Origin: Blautia luti
Lineage (GTDB): Bacteria; Bacillota; Clostridia; Lachnospirales; Lachnospiraceae
Assembly (NCBI RefSeq): GCF_013304735.1
Contig: NZ_JAAITI010000006.1
Span: forward strand, 62,001 to 126,000
DNA length: 64,000 nucleotides
Direction of reading: 5' to 3'
Shown here: piece by piece, positions 53,268-61,910 of the stretch
Layout of the letters: every line of letters starts with the position of its first letter
Numbering within the stretch: position 1 is the first letter of the stretch
Translations under genes and position numbers: made by a program
Notes under the pieces: generated by a model
The model's input: only the letters and a program-made list of their open reading frames with translations
Told to the model about the DNA's origin: nothing
Databases searched by the model: none

Positions 53268-53427
53268 AAAAACCACTCCTCTTCTCATTTTCACTATTAT
53301 TTAACCATTTTATTTTCATAGTCAAAAAATATCTATTTCTATATCTTCTCACATTTGTGCTTTCAACGCAAGAAATAAAAATTTTAAAAATTTTAATTTA
53401 GCACTTCCCTTTTTTAGCAGGTTAATG

Positions 53428-53433
53428 TATAAT
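53428..53433 (+). promoter_or_regulatory. gdhA -10 element
   Basis: TATAAT with only a weak TTCCCT 17 bp upstream. The AT-rich run before it (53380-53397) superficially resembles a CodY box but matches only 11 of 15 positions. Confidence 0.5.
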
Positions 53434-53435
53434 AG

Positions 53436-54824
<1,389 letters not shown>

Positions 54825-54857
54825 TTTAAGTTTCCTGAATCATTAACATAAATTATA

Positions 54858-54902
54858 ACAGGGATCGCAGAGGAATTTTCCCCATGCGGTCCCTGTTTTT
54901 TT
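54858..54902 (+). terminator. Terminator of gdhA
   Basis: The 12-base arms ACAGGGATCGCA (54858-54869) and TGCGGTCCCTGT (54885-54896) are followed by a T-run. Confidence 0.85.
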
Positions 54903-54921
54903 ATATGTTATTATGAGTTTT

Positions 54922-55371
54922 TCAGTTGATCAGTTTCTTCAGCTCGTCCATAAAGGTACTGACATCTTTAAATTCCCTATATACAGACGCAAAACGTACA
55001 TATGCCACAGCATCCAGATCCTTCAGATGCTCCATGACGATCTCTCCGATCTTGGTGCTGCTGATCTCACGATCTTCTGACCGGAAAATATCCCCTTCTA
55101 TGGAATCGATCATCTCTTCCACTCTCTCAATGGGAATGGGGCGTTTATAGCAGGCACGAAGAACACCATCCTGGATCTTGGAACGTTTATAGCTCTCCCG
55201 GTTCTGATCCTTCTTGATCACAGTCAGTGGAATCGTTTCCACCTTCTCATAAGTTGTAAAACGCTTTCCGCAGGCATCACAGAGACGGCGGCGGCGGATA
55301 GAATTGGTATCCTCTACAGGTCTGGAATCTACAACTCTTGTATTATCCTGGTTACAGAACGGACATCTCAC
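54922..55371 (-). CDS. nrdR: NrdR, ribonucleotide reductase repressor
   Basis: 149 residues. Zinc ribbon Cys3, Cys6, Cys31, Cys34 with VVDSRPVEDTNSIRRRRLC, then an ATP-cone domain (LTVIKKDQNRESYKRSKIQD). Represses nrd operons in response to ATP/dATP. GTG start after GGGGGAG. Its promoter is TTGACA (55450-55445), N18, TATAAT (55426-55421). Confidence 0.97.
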   Translation of the reverse strand: MRCPFCNQDNTRVVDSRPVEDTNSIRRRRLCDACGKRFTTYEKVETIPLTVIKKDQNRESYKRSKIQDGVLRACYKRPIPIERVEEMIDSIEGDIFRSEDREISSTKIGEIVMEHLKDLDAVAYVRFASVYREFKDVSTFMDELKKLIN

Positions 55372-55420
55372 GGAACTCTCCCCCTTTCCGGATCAAAAAA
55401 TCATTACTAAATTTGTTTTT

Positions 55421-55450
55421 ATTATAGAATAAATGCATATAATGTGTCAA
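55421..55450 (-). promoter_or_regulatory. nrdR promoter
   Basis: TTGACA, an 18-bp spacer and TATAAT: perfect hexamers. No NrdR box was recognised. Confidence 0.75.
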
Positions 55451-55510
55451 TAATCGGACTTGCATAAATTTTACAGATTTTCCATAAAATCATATCAGGT
55501 GATGAATTTT

Positions 55511-55765
55511 ATGCGTATCTGCGAACTGAAACAGAAAGAAGTGATCAATATCCACACCTGCCGTAGCCTTGGCTGTCCTCTTGATGTGGAATTCTGCTGT
55601 GAAACCGCCCGGCTGAAAGCCCTGATCATGCCGGAACCCGGGAAATTCTGCTGGTGTTTTTCAAAAGAAAGTGAATGCATCATCCCCTGGGACTGCATCC
55701 GCCAGATTGGTGAAGATATCATCCTTGTTGATTTCCGTGATGAAAAACGGCTGGGAGGAGACTGA
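55511..55765 (+). CDS. YlmC/YmxH-family PRC-barrel sporulation protein
   Basis: 84 residues. MRICELKQKEVINI plus CRSLGCPLDVEFC and DCIRQIGEDIILVD are the pattern of YlmC/YmxH small PRC-barrel proteins found beside sporulation genes. Start ATG 55511 after AGGTGA with eight bases; longer readings upstream lack a ribosome site. Located just before sigG, consistent with sporulation-linked expression. GCATA and CATAAAA upstream loosely resemble sigma-F/G elements, too weak to call. Confidence 0.85.
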   Translation: MRICELKQKEVINIHTCRSLGCPLDVEFCCETARLKALIMPEPGKFCWCFSKESECIIPWDCIRQIGEDIILVDFRDEKRLGGD

Positions 55766-55878
55766 ACCGACTACATTTGTCAAGGCCCTTTATTTTTTAT
55801 ATTTTCCCCGGAAAAGTATATTTCAACCGCCCTCTGAGAATCATCTTAATGTACTGACAAGACAAGGAGGATTCTAAG

Positions 55879-56658
55879 ATGGCACTGAATAAAGTTGAAA
55901 TCTGCGGAGTAAATACCTCAACGCTTCCTGTTCTCAACCAGGAAGAAAAGGATGAGCTCTTCAAAAGAATCAAAGCTGGCGATGAAGAAGCCAGAGAATT
56001 GTACATCAAAGGCAATCTGCGGCTTGTTTTAAGCGTGATCCGCCGTTTTCAGAACAGCAGTGAAAATCCAGATGACCTTTTTCAGATCGGCTGTATCGGC
56101 CTGATCAAAGCAATCGATAATTTTGATACCACCCTTCAGGTAAAGTTTTCTACCTATGCAGTTCCTATGATCGTCGGTGAGATCCGAAGATATCTCCGGG
56201 ATAACAACAGCATACGGGTCAGCCGCTCTCTGCGGGATATTGCCTACAAAACCATCTACACCAGGGAAAACTATATGCGGCAGCATCTCAAAGAGCCTAC
56301 CATCGCGGAGATCGCTGATGAGATCGGCATTGACAAGGAAATGATCGTCTATGCCATGGATGCGATCCAGAGCCCGGTGAGCCTTTTTGAGCCGGTGTAT
56401 TCCGAAGGAGGAGATACTCTCTATGTCATGGATCAGATCAGCGACAAAAAGAACCGGGAGGAAAACTGGGTGGAAGATATTTCTCTCCGGGACGCCATGA
56501 ACCGGCTGGGAGAACGGGAACGACACATTATTGATCTCCGCTTCTACGAAGGAAAAACCCAGATGGAAGTTGCCGATGAGATCGGGATCTCCCAGGCCCA
56601 GGTCAGCCGCCTGGAAAAACATGCCCTTCGCAGTATGCGAAATTATCTCAGAAATTGA
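55879..56658 (+). CDS. sigG: RNA polymerase sporulation sigma factor G
   Basis: 259 residues. The N-terminal NKVEICGVNTSTLPVLNQEE is nearly diagnostic of sigma-G. Region 2 DDLFQIGCIGLIKAIDNFD and GEIRRYLRDNNSIRVSRS, and region 4 TQMEVADEIGISQAQVSRLE. Directs late forespore transcription. Preceded by AAGGAGG. GTATA at about 55819 and TGAGAATCAT downstream might be a sigma-F promoter; unproven. Confidence 0.97.
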   Translation: MALNKVEICGVNTSTLPVLNQEEKDELFKRIKAGDEEARELYIKGNLRLVLSVIRRFQNSSENPDDLFQIGCIGLIKAIDNFDTTLQVKFSTYAVPMIVGEIRRYLRDNNSIRVSRSLRDIAYKTIYTRENYMRQHLKEPTIAEIADEIGIDKEMIVYAMDAIQSPVSLFEPVYSEGGDTLYVMDQISDKKNREENWVEDISLRDAMNRLGERERHIIDLRFYEGKTQMEVADEIGISQAQVSRLEKHALRSMRNYLRN

Positions 56659-56678
56659 TTCATAAATATCTTCAAACA

Positions 56679-56718
56679 AAAACTGCGGCAGAATATCCAT
56701 TATCCTGCCGCAGTTTTT
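56679..56718. terminator. Bidirectional terminator between sigG and pap
   Basis: AAAACTGCGGCAG (56679-56691) and CTGCCGCAGTTTTT (56705-56718): a 9-bp GC-rich stem with T/A tails on both strands. Confidence 0.85.
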
Positions 56719-56723
56719 ATCTT

Positions 56724-58202
56724 TTATTTCAACGCTTTCTCAATTTCCTCAATCACGATCCGAAGCGCTTTCAGCCTTGCATATTTCTTGTCTACCGATT
56801 CCAGAATATGCCATGGCGCATAAACCGTGCTGGTTTTCTGCAGCATTTCATCCACTGCGGTTTCATACTGATCCCATTTTTCACGGTTTCTCCAGTCCTC
56901 ATCTGTGATCTTCCACTGTTTTTCCGGATTGTTCTGGCGGTCATTAAATCTTGCAAGCTGGGTATCTTTATCAATGTGGACCCAGAATTTCACGATCACA
57001 GCACCCCAGTCGGAAAGTTCCTTCTCGAATTCATTGATCTCATTGTATGCACGTCTCCAGTCGTTCTCACTGCAAAAACCTTCCAGTCTTTCCACCATCA
57101 CTCTTCCATACCAGGTCCGGTCAAATATGGCAATGTGTCCATCTTTAGGCAACCTTGTCCAGAAACGCCACAGATAATGACGGGCTTTTTCATGAGGTTC
57201 CGGGCTGGCGATGGGATGTACCTCAAAACCACGGGGATCAAGAGCTTCCGTGATCCTCTTGATATTTCCGCCTTTTCCGGCAGCATCCCAGCCTTCATAG
57301 GTGATGATCACCGGCACTCTTTTGCGGTAGAGCCGATTATGCAGGCTTCCGAGCTTCGCCTGGAGTTCTTTAAGCTCTGCCTTGTACTCTTCGTCTCCCA
57401 CTTCTTTTCCATCCAGAGGGATCTCGCTTAATTTCGGCATCTCCACCAGAGGAAAAACATTCTGGAGAATCGGCACAGCATGTTTGCTATTCTCCATGGC
57501 AACCTCGATGTTGCTGATCATGGTTTCCAGTACCTGTAATTCCGCCCATTTCCGGTCACTGGCATCTACGATATACCACGGAGCAGAAGAAGTGTTGGTA
57601 TCCTGCATATACTGGTCAAAAACTTTTCTGCATTTCTTGTAGTGATCATTCTGCCAGAGATCGTATTCATTCACTCTCCATCGGGTATCTTTGCTTTCCA
57701 GAAGGATGCCCATACGTTTCTCCTGATCTTTCCGGTCGATCTGCATAAAGAATTTCAGAAGTACGTATCCGTTATCCGTCAGCTGCCGTTCAAATCTGCG
57801 GATGCTGTCAACCCGTTTTACATAATCATCCCCTTTCAGTTTTTTGTCCATGCGCTCCCGGCAGGTCTGATCCATCCATCCGGAATCCAGGAATGTAAAT
57901 TTACCGGCTTCCGGGATCTCCTTAAAATACCGGTAAAGAAATGGTTTCCGAAGGTCCTCTTCTGTAGGCGCTGACATAGTTGCGACTTTAAAAAAACGGG
58001 GATCGATATTCTTGATCACTTTACTTATGGTACTGCCTTTTCCGGAAGCTCCCCAGCCTTCAAACAACACGATCACCGGAATCTTATGCTCCTTTAGAGC
58101 CATCTGCAGCTCATATAATCTGGTTCTTGCAGCACTTAAACGCACTTTGATATCCTCTTTTTCCGGAATCTGTTCCGGGTTCCAGTTTTTTAACATCTGC
58201 AT
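56724..58202 (-). CDS. pap: Polyphosphate:AMP phosphotransferase, tandem PPK2 domains
   Basis: 492 residues, two PPK2 domains (about 20-245 and 275-492). The C-terminal copy has the full Walker A GWDAAGKGG (304-312) and FDRTWYGRV. The N-terminal copy has GWGASGKGS (49-57), with Gly51 in place of the catalytic Asp, and LDSGWMDQT, so it is probably structural or regulatory, as in known PAP enzymes. Converts AMP to ADP with polyphosphate. Monocistronic. SD GGAAGG. Confidence 0.92.
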   Translation of the reverse strand: MQMLKNWNPEQIPEKEDIKVRLSAARTRLYELQMALKEHKIPVIVLFEGWGASGKGSTISKVIKNIDPRFFKVATMSAPTEEDLRKPFLYRYFKEIPEAGKFTFLDSGWMDQTCRERMDKKLKGDDYVKRVDSIRRFERQLTDNGYVLLKFFMQIDRKDQEKRMGILLESKDTRWRVNEYDLWQNDHYKKCRKVFDQYMQDTNTSSAPWYIVDASDRKWAELQVLETMISNIEVAMENSKHAVPILQNVFPLVEMPKLSEIPLDGKEVGDEEYKAELKELQAKLGSLHNRLYRKRVPVIITYEGWDAAGKGGNIKRITEALDPRGFEVHPIASPEPHEKARHYLWRFWTRLPKDGHIAIFDRTWYGRVMVERLEGFCSENDWRRAYNEINEFEKELSDWGAVIVKFWVHIDKDTQLARFNDRQNNPEKQWKITDEDWRNREKWDQYETAVDEMLQKTSTVYAPWHILESVDKKYARLKALRIVIEEIEKALK

Positions 58203-58356
58203 CGTCCTTCCTCGAATTTTTTGAATATTCTTATTATACCACAGGAGTCCCTGTTTTACGACGAATTTTACATAGATTTAACGCATCATTCCGAAAAAAT
58301 ATCCATATTGCACAATTGTAACTCTTGTTAAACAGCTAAAAATATTTTTTAACCTA

Positions 58357-58385
58357 TTGACATTTTGATCTTCTCTTCATACAAT
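58357..58385 (+). promoter_or_regulatory. Consensus promoter of the small unknown gene
   Basis: TTGACA (58357-58362), a 17-bp spacer and TACAAT (58380-58385); predicted start near 58392. Confidence 0.75.
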
Positions 58386-58391
58386 ATAGGC

Positions 58392-58514
58392 GCTGTTCGT
58401 TATTTTTTTAACTCGTAGTCAAACGGATATTCGCAACCCCGCAGGGGACTTCCTTGATTCGGTTAAAACAGCACAAAAAAGCTGCCCCAAGCAGCAAATC
58501 TCAAGGAGCCGATC
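58392..58514 (+). promoter_or_regulatory. Structured 5' leader able to hide the ribosome site
   Basis: About 123 nt. CCCC-GCA-GGGG hairpin (58437-58447). TCCTTGA (58451-58457) is exactly complementary to TCAAGGA (58501-58507), which contains most of the ribosome site AAGGAG. A GCTGC-cccaa-GCAGC hairpin (58481-58495) lies between them. It does not match a riboswitch class I recognise. The rest of 58203-58356 is AT-rich with nothing else visible. Confidence 0.5.
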
Positions 58515-58892
58515 ATGAAACTTACAGAAGAACTTCTGAAAGAAATGGAAAAGAAAAAAGAACTCTACGGTGACGGCATCATCATGCCGGATGGGGATTA
58601 CCGCCTAATCCAGGACGGACATTTGAAGACCCTTATGGCCCTTTTACCATATACGGAAAATGAAATCTGGAAAATGATCCCGGATGATGATTCCGCTCTT
58701 TTCTGGCTGGTAGAAAAAACAGGCTGCGTGCTGACAGATGTCAATTCCACCATCGGAATGAAAATGACCCCTGCACAGCAGAAAACTTACGAAGCGCTTT
58801 CCAGCCGTGGGATCGTCTCTAATGAATATTATGATCTTACCAGGCAGCGGGAAAAAGCCCGCGCCCAGCATTCTGCAAAGCAGAACATATAG
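58515..58892 (+). CDS. Small protein of unknown function
   Basis: 125 residues, soluble, no signal or membrane segment. N-terminal charged helix (KLTEELLKEMEKKKELYGDG), a central GDYRLIQDGHLKTLMALLPY segment, and a basic C-terminal helix (TRQREKARAQHSAKQ). Family not recognised. SD AAGGAG six bases before the ATG. Strong promoter and a structured leader suggest regulated, possibly high expression. Followed by a terminator. Confidence 0.8.
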   Translation: MKLTEELLKEMEKKKELYGDGIIMPDGDYRLIQDGHLKTLMALLPYTENEIWKMIPDDDSALFWLVEKTGCVLTDVNSTIGMKMTPAQQKTYEALSSRGIVSNEYYDLTRQREKARAQHSAKQNI

Positions 58893-58948
58893 ATTACGTA
58901 AATGTTCTCAATACGCATTTACCCCATAATTCCATATACTCAAAAAGC

Positions 58949-59008
58949 AAAAGCTGCCTTCCAGAACCATAAGCCTCAAACAGGCCCATAACTCCGGTGG
59001 CAGCTTTT
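58949..59008. terminator. Bidirectional terminator with nested hairpin
   Basis: AAAAGCTGCC (58949-58958) and GGCAGCTTTT (58999-59008) form a perfect 10-bp outer stem; an inner GCCT-caaac-AGGC hairpin lies at the tip. Serves the small gene and the converging TtcA-like gene. Confidence 0.75.
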
Positions 59009-59022
59009 ATTATTTATATCTT

Positions 59023-60204
59023 TCAGTCGTCATATCCTTCCAGGAAGGAATGTTTCACGCCATCTTTCTTATAGGCAATGACTGTATGAAGATTCACATT
59101 TTCCACACTTCGGAAAATATTGCTTTCAATATGAGGATTTACCTTCTTAAGCTCTGCAATAAGATTCTTGATCTCCATTCGTTTGGAAACACTGGTTCCA
59201 TCTGTACGACAGGTAGTACAGGTATCGGTAAACTTGCAGGCACACTGGATAAAATGCAGGTCATTGTAATCTCTCCAGTGCTTGATATCTGCCTCCCGGA
59301 TCAGATACATCGGGCGGATCAGCTGCATCCCTTCGAAGTTTGTGCTGTGGAGTTTCGGCATCATGGTCTGTACCTGTGCTCCATAAAGCATTCCCATCAG
59401 GATAGTCTCGATCACATCGTCATAGTGATGACCAAGGGCGATCTTGTTGCATCCAAGTTCCTTTGCCTTACTGTAGAGATATCCTCTCCGCATACGGGCA
59501 CAGAGATAACACGGAGATTTCTCTACATTATAAACTGCATCAAAGATCTCCGTCTCAAACACTGTGATCGGAATTCCGAGAAGTTTGGCGTTGTGTTCGA
59601 TCACCGCACGGTTGGCCTCATTATATCCCGGATCCATCACAAGAAATACCAGTTCAAAAGGAAACTTGTTATGACGTTTCAGTTCCTGGAACAGTTTGGC
59701 CATCAGCATGGAATCCTTACCGCCAGAAATACAGACTGCGATCTTATCTCCCGGTTTCACCAGTTCATAGTCATTGATCCCTCTGGCAAATCTGGAAAAC
59801 AGCTGCTTGTGGAACTTCTTGCGGATGCTCAGCTCAATATCTTTCCGGCGCTGTTCCATTGCCTCATTTTCCTCTTCTTCACTGTCCCCTTTATCGGACT
59901 CTTTCTGCATCTGCTGAAAAAGCCATCCTGTATATCCGCCTTTCAGGCTCAGTGCGGGAATTCCTTTTTCCCGGAGCATCCCTGCCCCTTCCTGGCTGAA
60001 AAGTCCTCTGGTACAGTAAAGGACCGGGATCTTATCCCCATTCAGTTCTTCTGCCCGTTCTTCCAGTTCCTGTTCCGGAACAGAAATCGCTCCCGGGATC
60101 ATTCCATATTCCACAGTTACTTTATCACGGGTATCTACCAGGAGATATTTTTCCCGTTCCTTCTCTATTTCATCAAAAGAAATCTCCAATGTTTCTTCAC
60201 TCAT
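59023..60204 (-). CDS. Rhodanese-TtcA fusion (sulfur transfer / tRNA thiolation-like)
   Basis: 393 residues. N-terminal rhodanese domain (about 5-100) with persulfide Cys64 (VLYCTRGL), an acidic linker (101-115), and a PP-loop domain with SGGKDS (160-165), CYLC (232-235), GHHYDDVIETILMGM, and a further Cys cluster CACKFTDTCTTC. The PP-loop part is TtcA-like (2-thiocytidine in tRNA), usually an Fe-S enzyme; the fused rhodanese could deliver sulfur. Exact substrate unproven. Start ATG 60204, 19 bases after the ferredoxin stop, so co-transcribed from the Crp/Fnr-controlled promoter. Confidence 0.88.
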   Translation of the reverse strand: MSEETLEISFDEIEKEREKYLLVDTRDKVTVEYGMIPGAISVPEQELEERAEELNGDKIPVLYCTRGLFSQEGAGMLREKGIPALSLKGGYTGWLFQQMQKESDKGDSEEEENEAMEQRRKDIELSIRKKFHKQLFSRFARGINDYELVKPGDKIAVCISGGKDSMLMAKLFQELKRHNKFPFELVFLVMDPGYNEANRAVIEHNAKLLGIPITVFETEIFDAVYNVEKSPCYLCARMRRGYLYSKAKELGCNKIALGHHYDDVIETILMGMLYGAQVQTMMPKLHSTNFEGMQLIRPMYLIREADIKHWRDYNDLHFIQCACKFTDTCTTCRTDGTSVSKRMEIKNLIAELKKVNPHIESNIFRSVENVNLHTVIAYKKDGVKHSFLEGYDD

Positions 60205-60223
60205 GCTGTTTTTATTCCTTTCC

Positions 60224-60967
60224 TTACAGCTCCTCCCTGATCGTGCCGTCACAGGCAATGGTCACTACCTGCCATGGAATCATCTTTCCGCTGCGCTCCA
60301 TAGCGCGGATCACTGCATTTTCGATACCTCCGCAGCAGGGAACTTCCATACGGACAATACGGATACTCCGGATGGAATTATTCCGTATGATCTCTGTAAG
60401 CTTATCCGCGTAATCTCCCTCATCCAGTTTGGGGCAACCGATCAGCGTCACATGATCTTTCATGAATTTCTCGTGAAAATCTGCATAAGCGTAGGCCGTG
60501 CAGTCCGCTGCGATCAGAAGCTGTGCATTTTCAAAATATGGTGCATTGACAGGAACCAGTTTGATCTGTACCGGCCACTGGGCAAGACGGCTTATCTGTT
60601 CTCCTATATTCCGGGGAACTTCTTTCTTCTCTGCCTGCACCGGCGGTTCCTGTTTCTTTTTCAGGCTTCTTGCCATACTTCCGGGACACACGTGTGGCAT
60701 CCCTTCTGGCATCGAAACCTCTGTTTTCTTAAGCTTCATTCTTTTTTCCACTGCCTCCGCATCATAATCTGCGGCTTCCCGCTCTATAATACGGATCGCA
60801 TCGACAGGGCAGGCCGGAAGACAGTCTCCCAGTCCGTCACAGTAATCATCCCGGATCAGTTTCGCCTTGCCATCTATCATGGCAATAGCCCCTTCGTGGC
60901 AGGCAGCTGCACAGGCACCGCAGCCGTTGCATTTCTCTTCCTCAATGTGTACGATCTTTCTTATCAT
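60224..60967 (-). CDS. Ferredoxin-domain protein with an atypical second cluster
   Basis: 247 residues. First 4Fe-4S motif Cys13, 16, 19, 23 (CNGCGACAAAC). The second has Cys43, Leu46, Cys49, Cys53 (CDGLGDCLPAC), missing one Cys, suggesting a 3Fe-4S or altered site. The C-terminal part (about 125-247) has further Cys in DCTAYAY, GCPKLD and VPCCGG, possibly another metal site. Related to ferredoxins that travel with Crp/Fnr regulators in Clostridia, such as HcpR-linked FrdX; that link is from memory. Cytoplasmic electron carrier or maturation factor. Confidence 0.85.
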   Translation of the reverse strand: MIRKIVHIEEEKCNGCGACAAACHEGAIAMIDGKAKLIRDDYCDGLGDCLPACPVDAIRIIEREAADYDAEAVEKRMKLKKTEVSMPEGMPHVCPGSMARSLKKKQEPPVQAEKKEVPRNIGEQISRLAQWPVQIKLVPVNAPYFENAQLLIAADCTAYAYADFHEKFMKDHVTLIGCPKLDEGDYADKLTEIIRNNSIRSIRIVRMEVPCCGGIENAVIRAMERSGKMIPWQVVTIACDGTIREEL

Positions 60968-61024
60968 GATATCATCTCTCCCTGATTTTTATATTTCTGC
61001 AAATGTTTTTTTGTTTTCACTGAC

Positions 61025-61067
61025 ATCATACAAAAATCCCGGAGATTCTTCGGTAACATATGTTACC
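61025..61067 (-). promoter_or_regulatory. Crp/Fnr-type operator and activator-dependent promoter of the ferredoxin operon
   Basis: The perfect 16-bp palindrome GGTAACATATGTTACC (61052-61067) lies just after the Crp/Fnr stop codon. TATGAT (61030-61025) puts the start near 61018, so the palindrome centre is at -41.5, the classical class II activation position. No -35 hexamer is present. Confidence 0.75.
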
Positions 61068-61757
61068 TTACAGATATAACTCCATTTTTTCCTGATCTTT
61101 CACAAGGATCTGACGCCTGTCAAGTTCCAGGATTCCTTCTTCCTGCATCTTTCCCAGCTCTCTGGAAAGAGACGGCCTGGTGATGTTTAAATGATCCGCC
61201 ATCTCTTCTCTGGACAGGTTCATATGGATCTTCCCTTCACTGTCCTGGCATTCCACAAGAAAACGGACGATCCTCTCACGGAGACTGCCACTTCCCAGGA
61301 TCCGAAGCTTCTGGTTCATATTGTAAGCCTTCCCGGCAAAAACCTCAAGAAGATTTTCCCGCAGTTTCCGGCTTAAACTATTTTCTTCCCTGTCCGTAAA
61401 GATCCTGCTGCTCATGATCAGGACAGAAGTCTGCGTCAGCGTCTCCACATACATATCATAGGAAGATTTTCCCATAAAGGCATAAACCTCCCCAAACAGA
61501 GCACCCGGATCTTCCAGTTGAGCCAGAAGGATCCTTTTTCCGGAAAATGTTTCTTTGGCAATGATCACACTTCCGCTAAGAAGCATATAAACCGAATCCG
61601 GCCGGTCTGTTTCCTGAAAGATCCGCTTCCCTCTGGAATAAGTCCGTACCGTTCCTTCCCGCTCCATGAGGCTTAGTAGCTCTGTTTCTTCCAGATTTCT
61701 GCAGAGCCGGCTTTTTCTTAAAACTGCCATCCACTCTTCTCTTTTTTTTTCTTCCAC
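61068..61757 (-). CDS. Crp/Fnr-family transcriptional regulator
   Basis: 229 residues. N-terminal cyclic-nucleotide-type beta-barrel (about 20-125, VYMLLSGSVIIAKETFSGKR), dimer helix, and a helix-turn-helix at about 165-205 (MNLSREEMADHLNITRPSLSRELGKM). No FNR cysteine cluster: only one Cys near the N-terminus. GTG start after GAGGTG. Directly upstream of the ferredoxin-TtcA genes and their operator; nitrosative or redox sensing would fit HcpR-like members, but the signal is unknown. Confidence 0.9.
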   Translation of the reverse strand: MEEKKREEWMAVLRKSRLCRNLEETELLSLMEREGTVRTYSRGKRIFQETDRPDSVYMLLSGSVIIAKETFSGKRILLAQLEDPGALFGEVYAFMGKSSYDMYVETLTQTSVLIMSSRIFTDREENSLSRKLRENLLEVFAGKAYNMNQKLRILGSGSLRERIVRFLVECQDSEGKIHMNLSREEMADHLNITRPSLSRELGKMQEEGILELDRRQILVKDQEKMELYL

Positions 61758-61862
61758 TTTTTCACCTCATCTCTGTACAGGTTTTTACCATATTTCTGCA
61801 ATCTCTGTCAACTCCTGCGAACTTCATAAGACCCCAGCCTGTACTTTTTTCTGAAAATCAGT

Positions 61863-61868
61863 TATAAT
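61863..61868 (+). promoter_or_regulatory. glgX -10 element
   Basis: TATAAT with a weak TGTACT 17 bp upstream, 43 bases before the start codon. Confidence 0.45.
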
Positions 61869-61910
61869 ATTTTTTGTTTGTAAAAAATTCTACCAAGGAG
61901 GATACCGGAA

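Noticed and set aside
53380-53397. Possible CodY box before gdhA
   Set aside because: AATTTTAAAAATTTT matches the consensus at only 11 of 15 positions in a very AT-rich stretch, so chance is likely.
55451-55510. Sigma-F/G promoter before the YmxH gene
   Set aside because: GCATA and CATAAAA are present, but spacing and -10 bases fit poorly; too weak to annotate.
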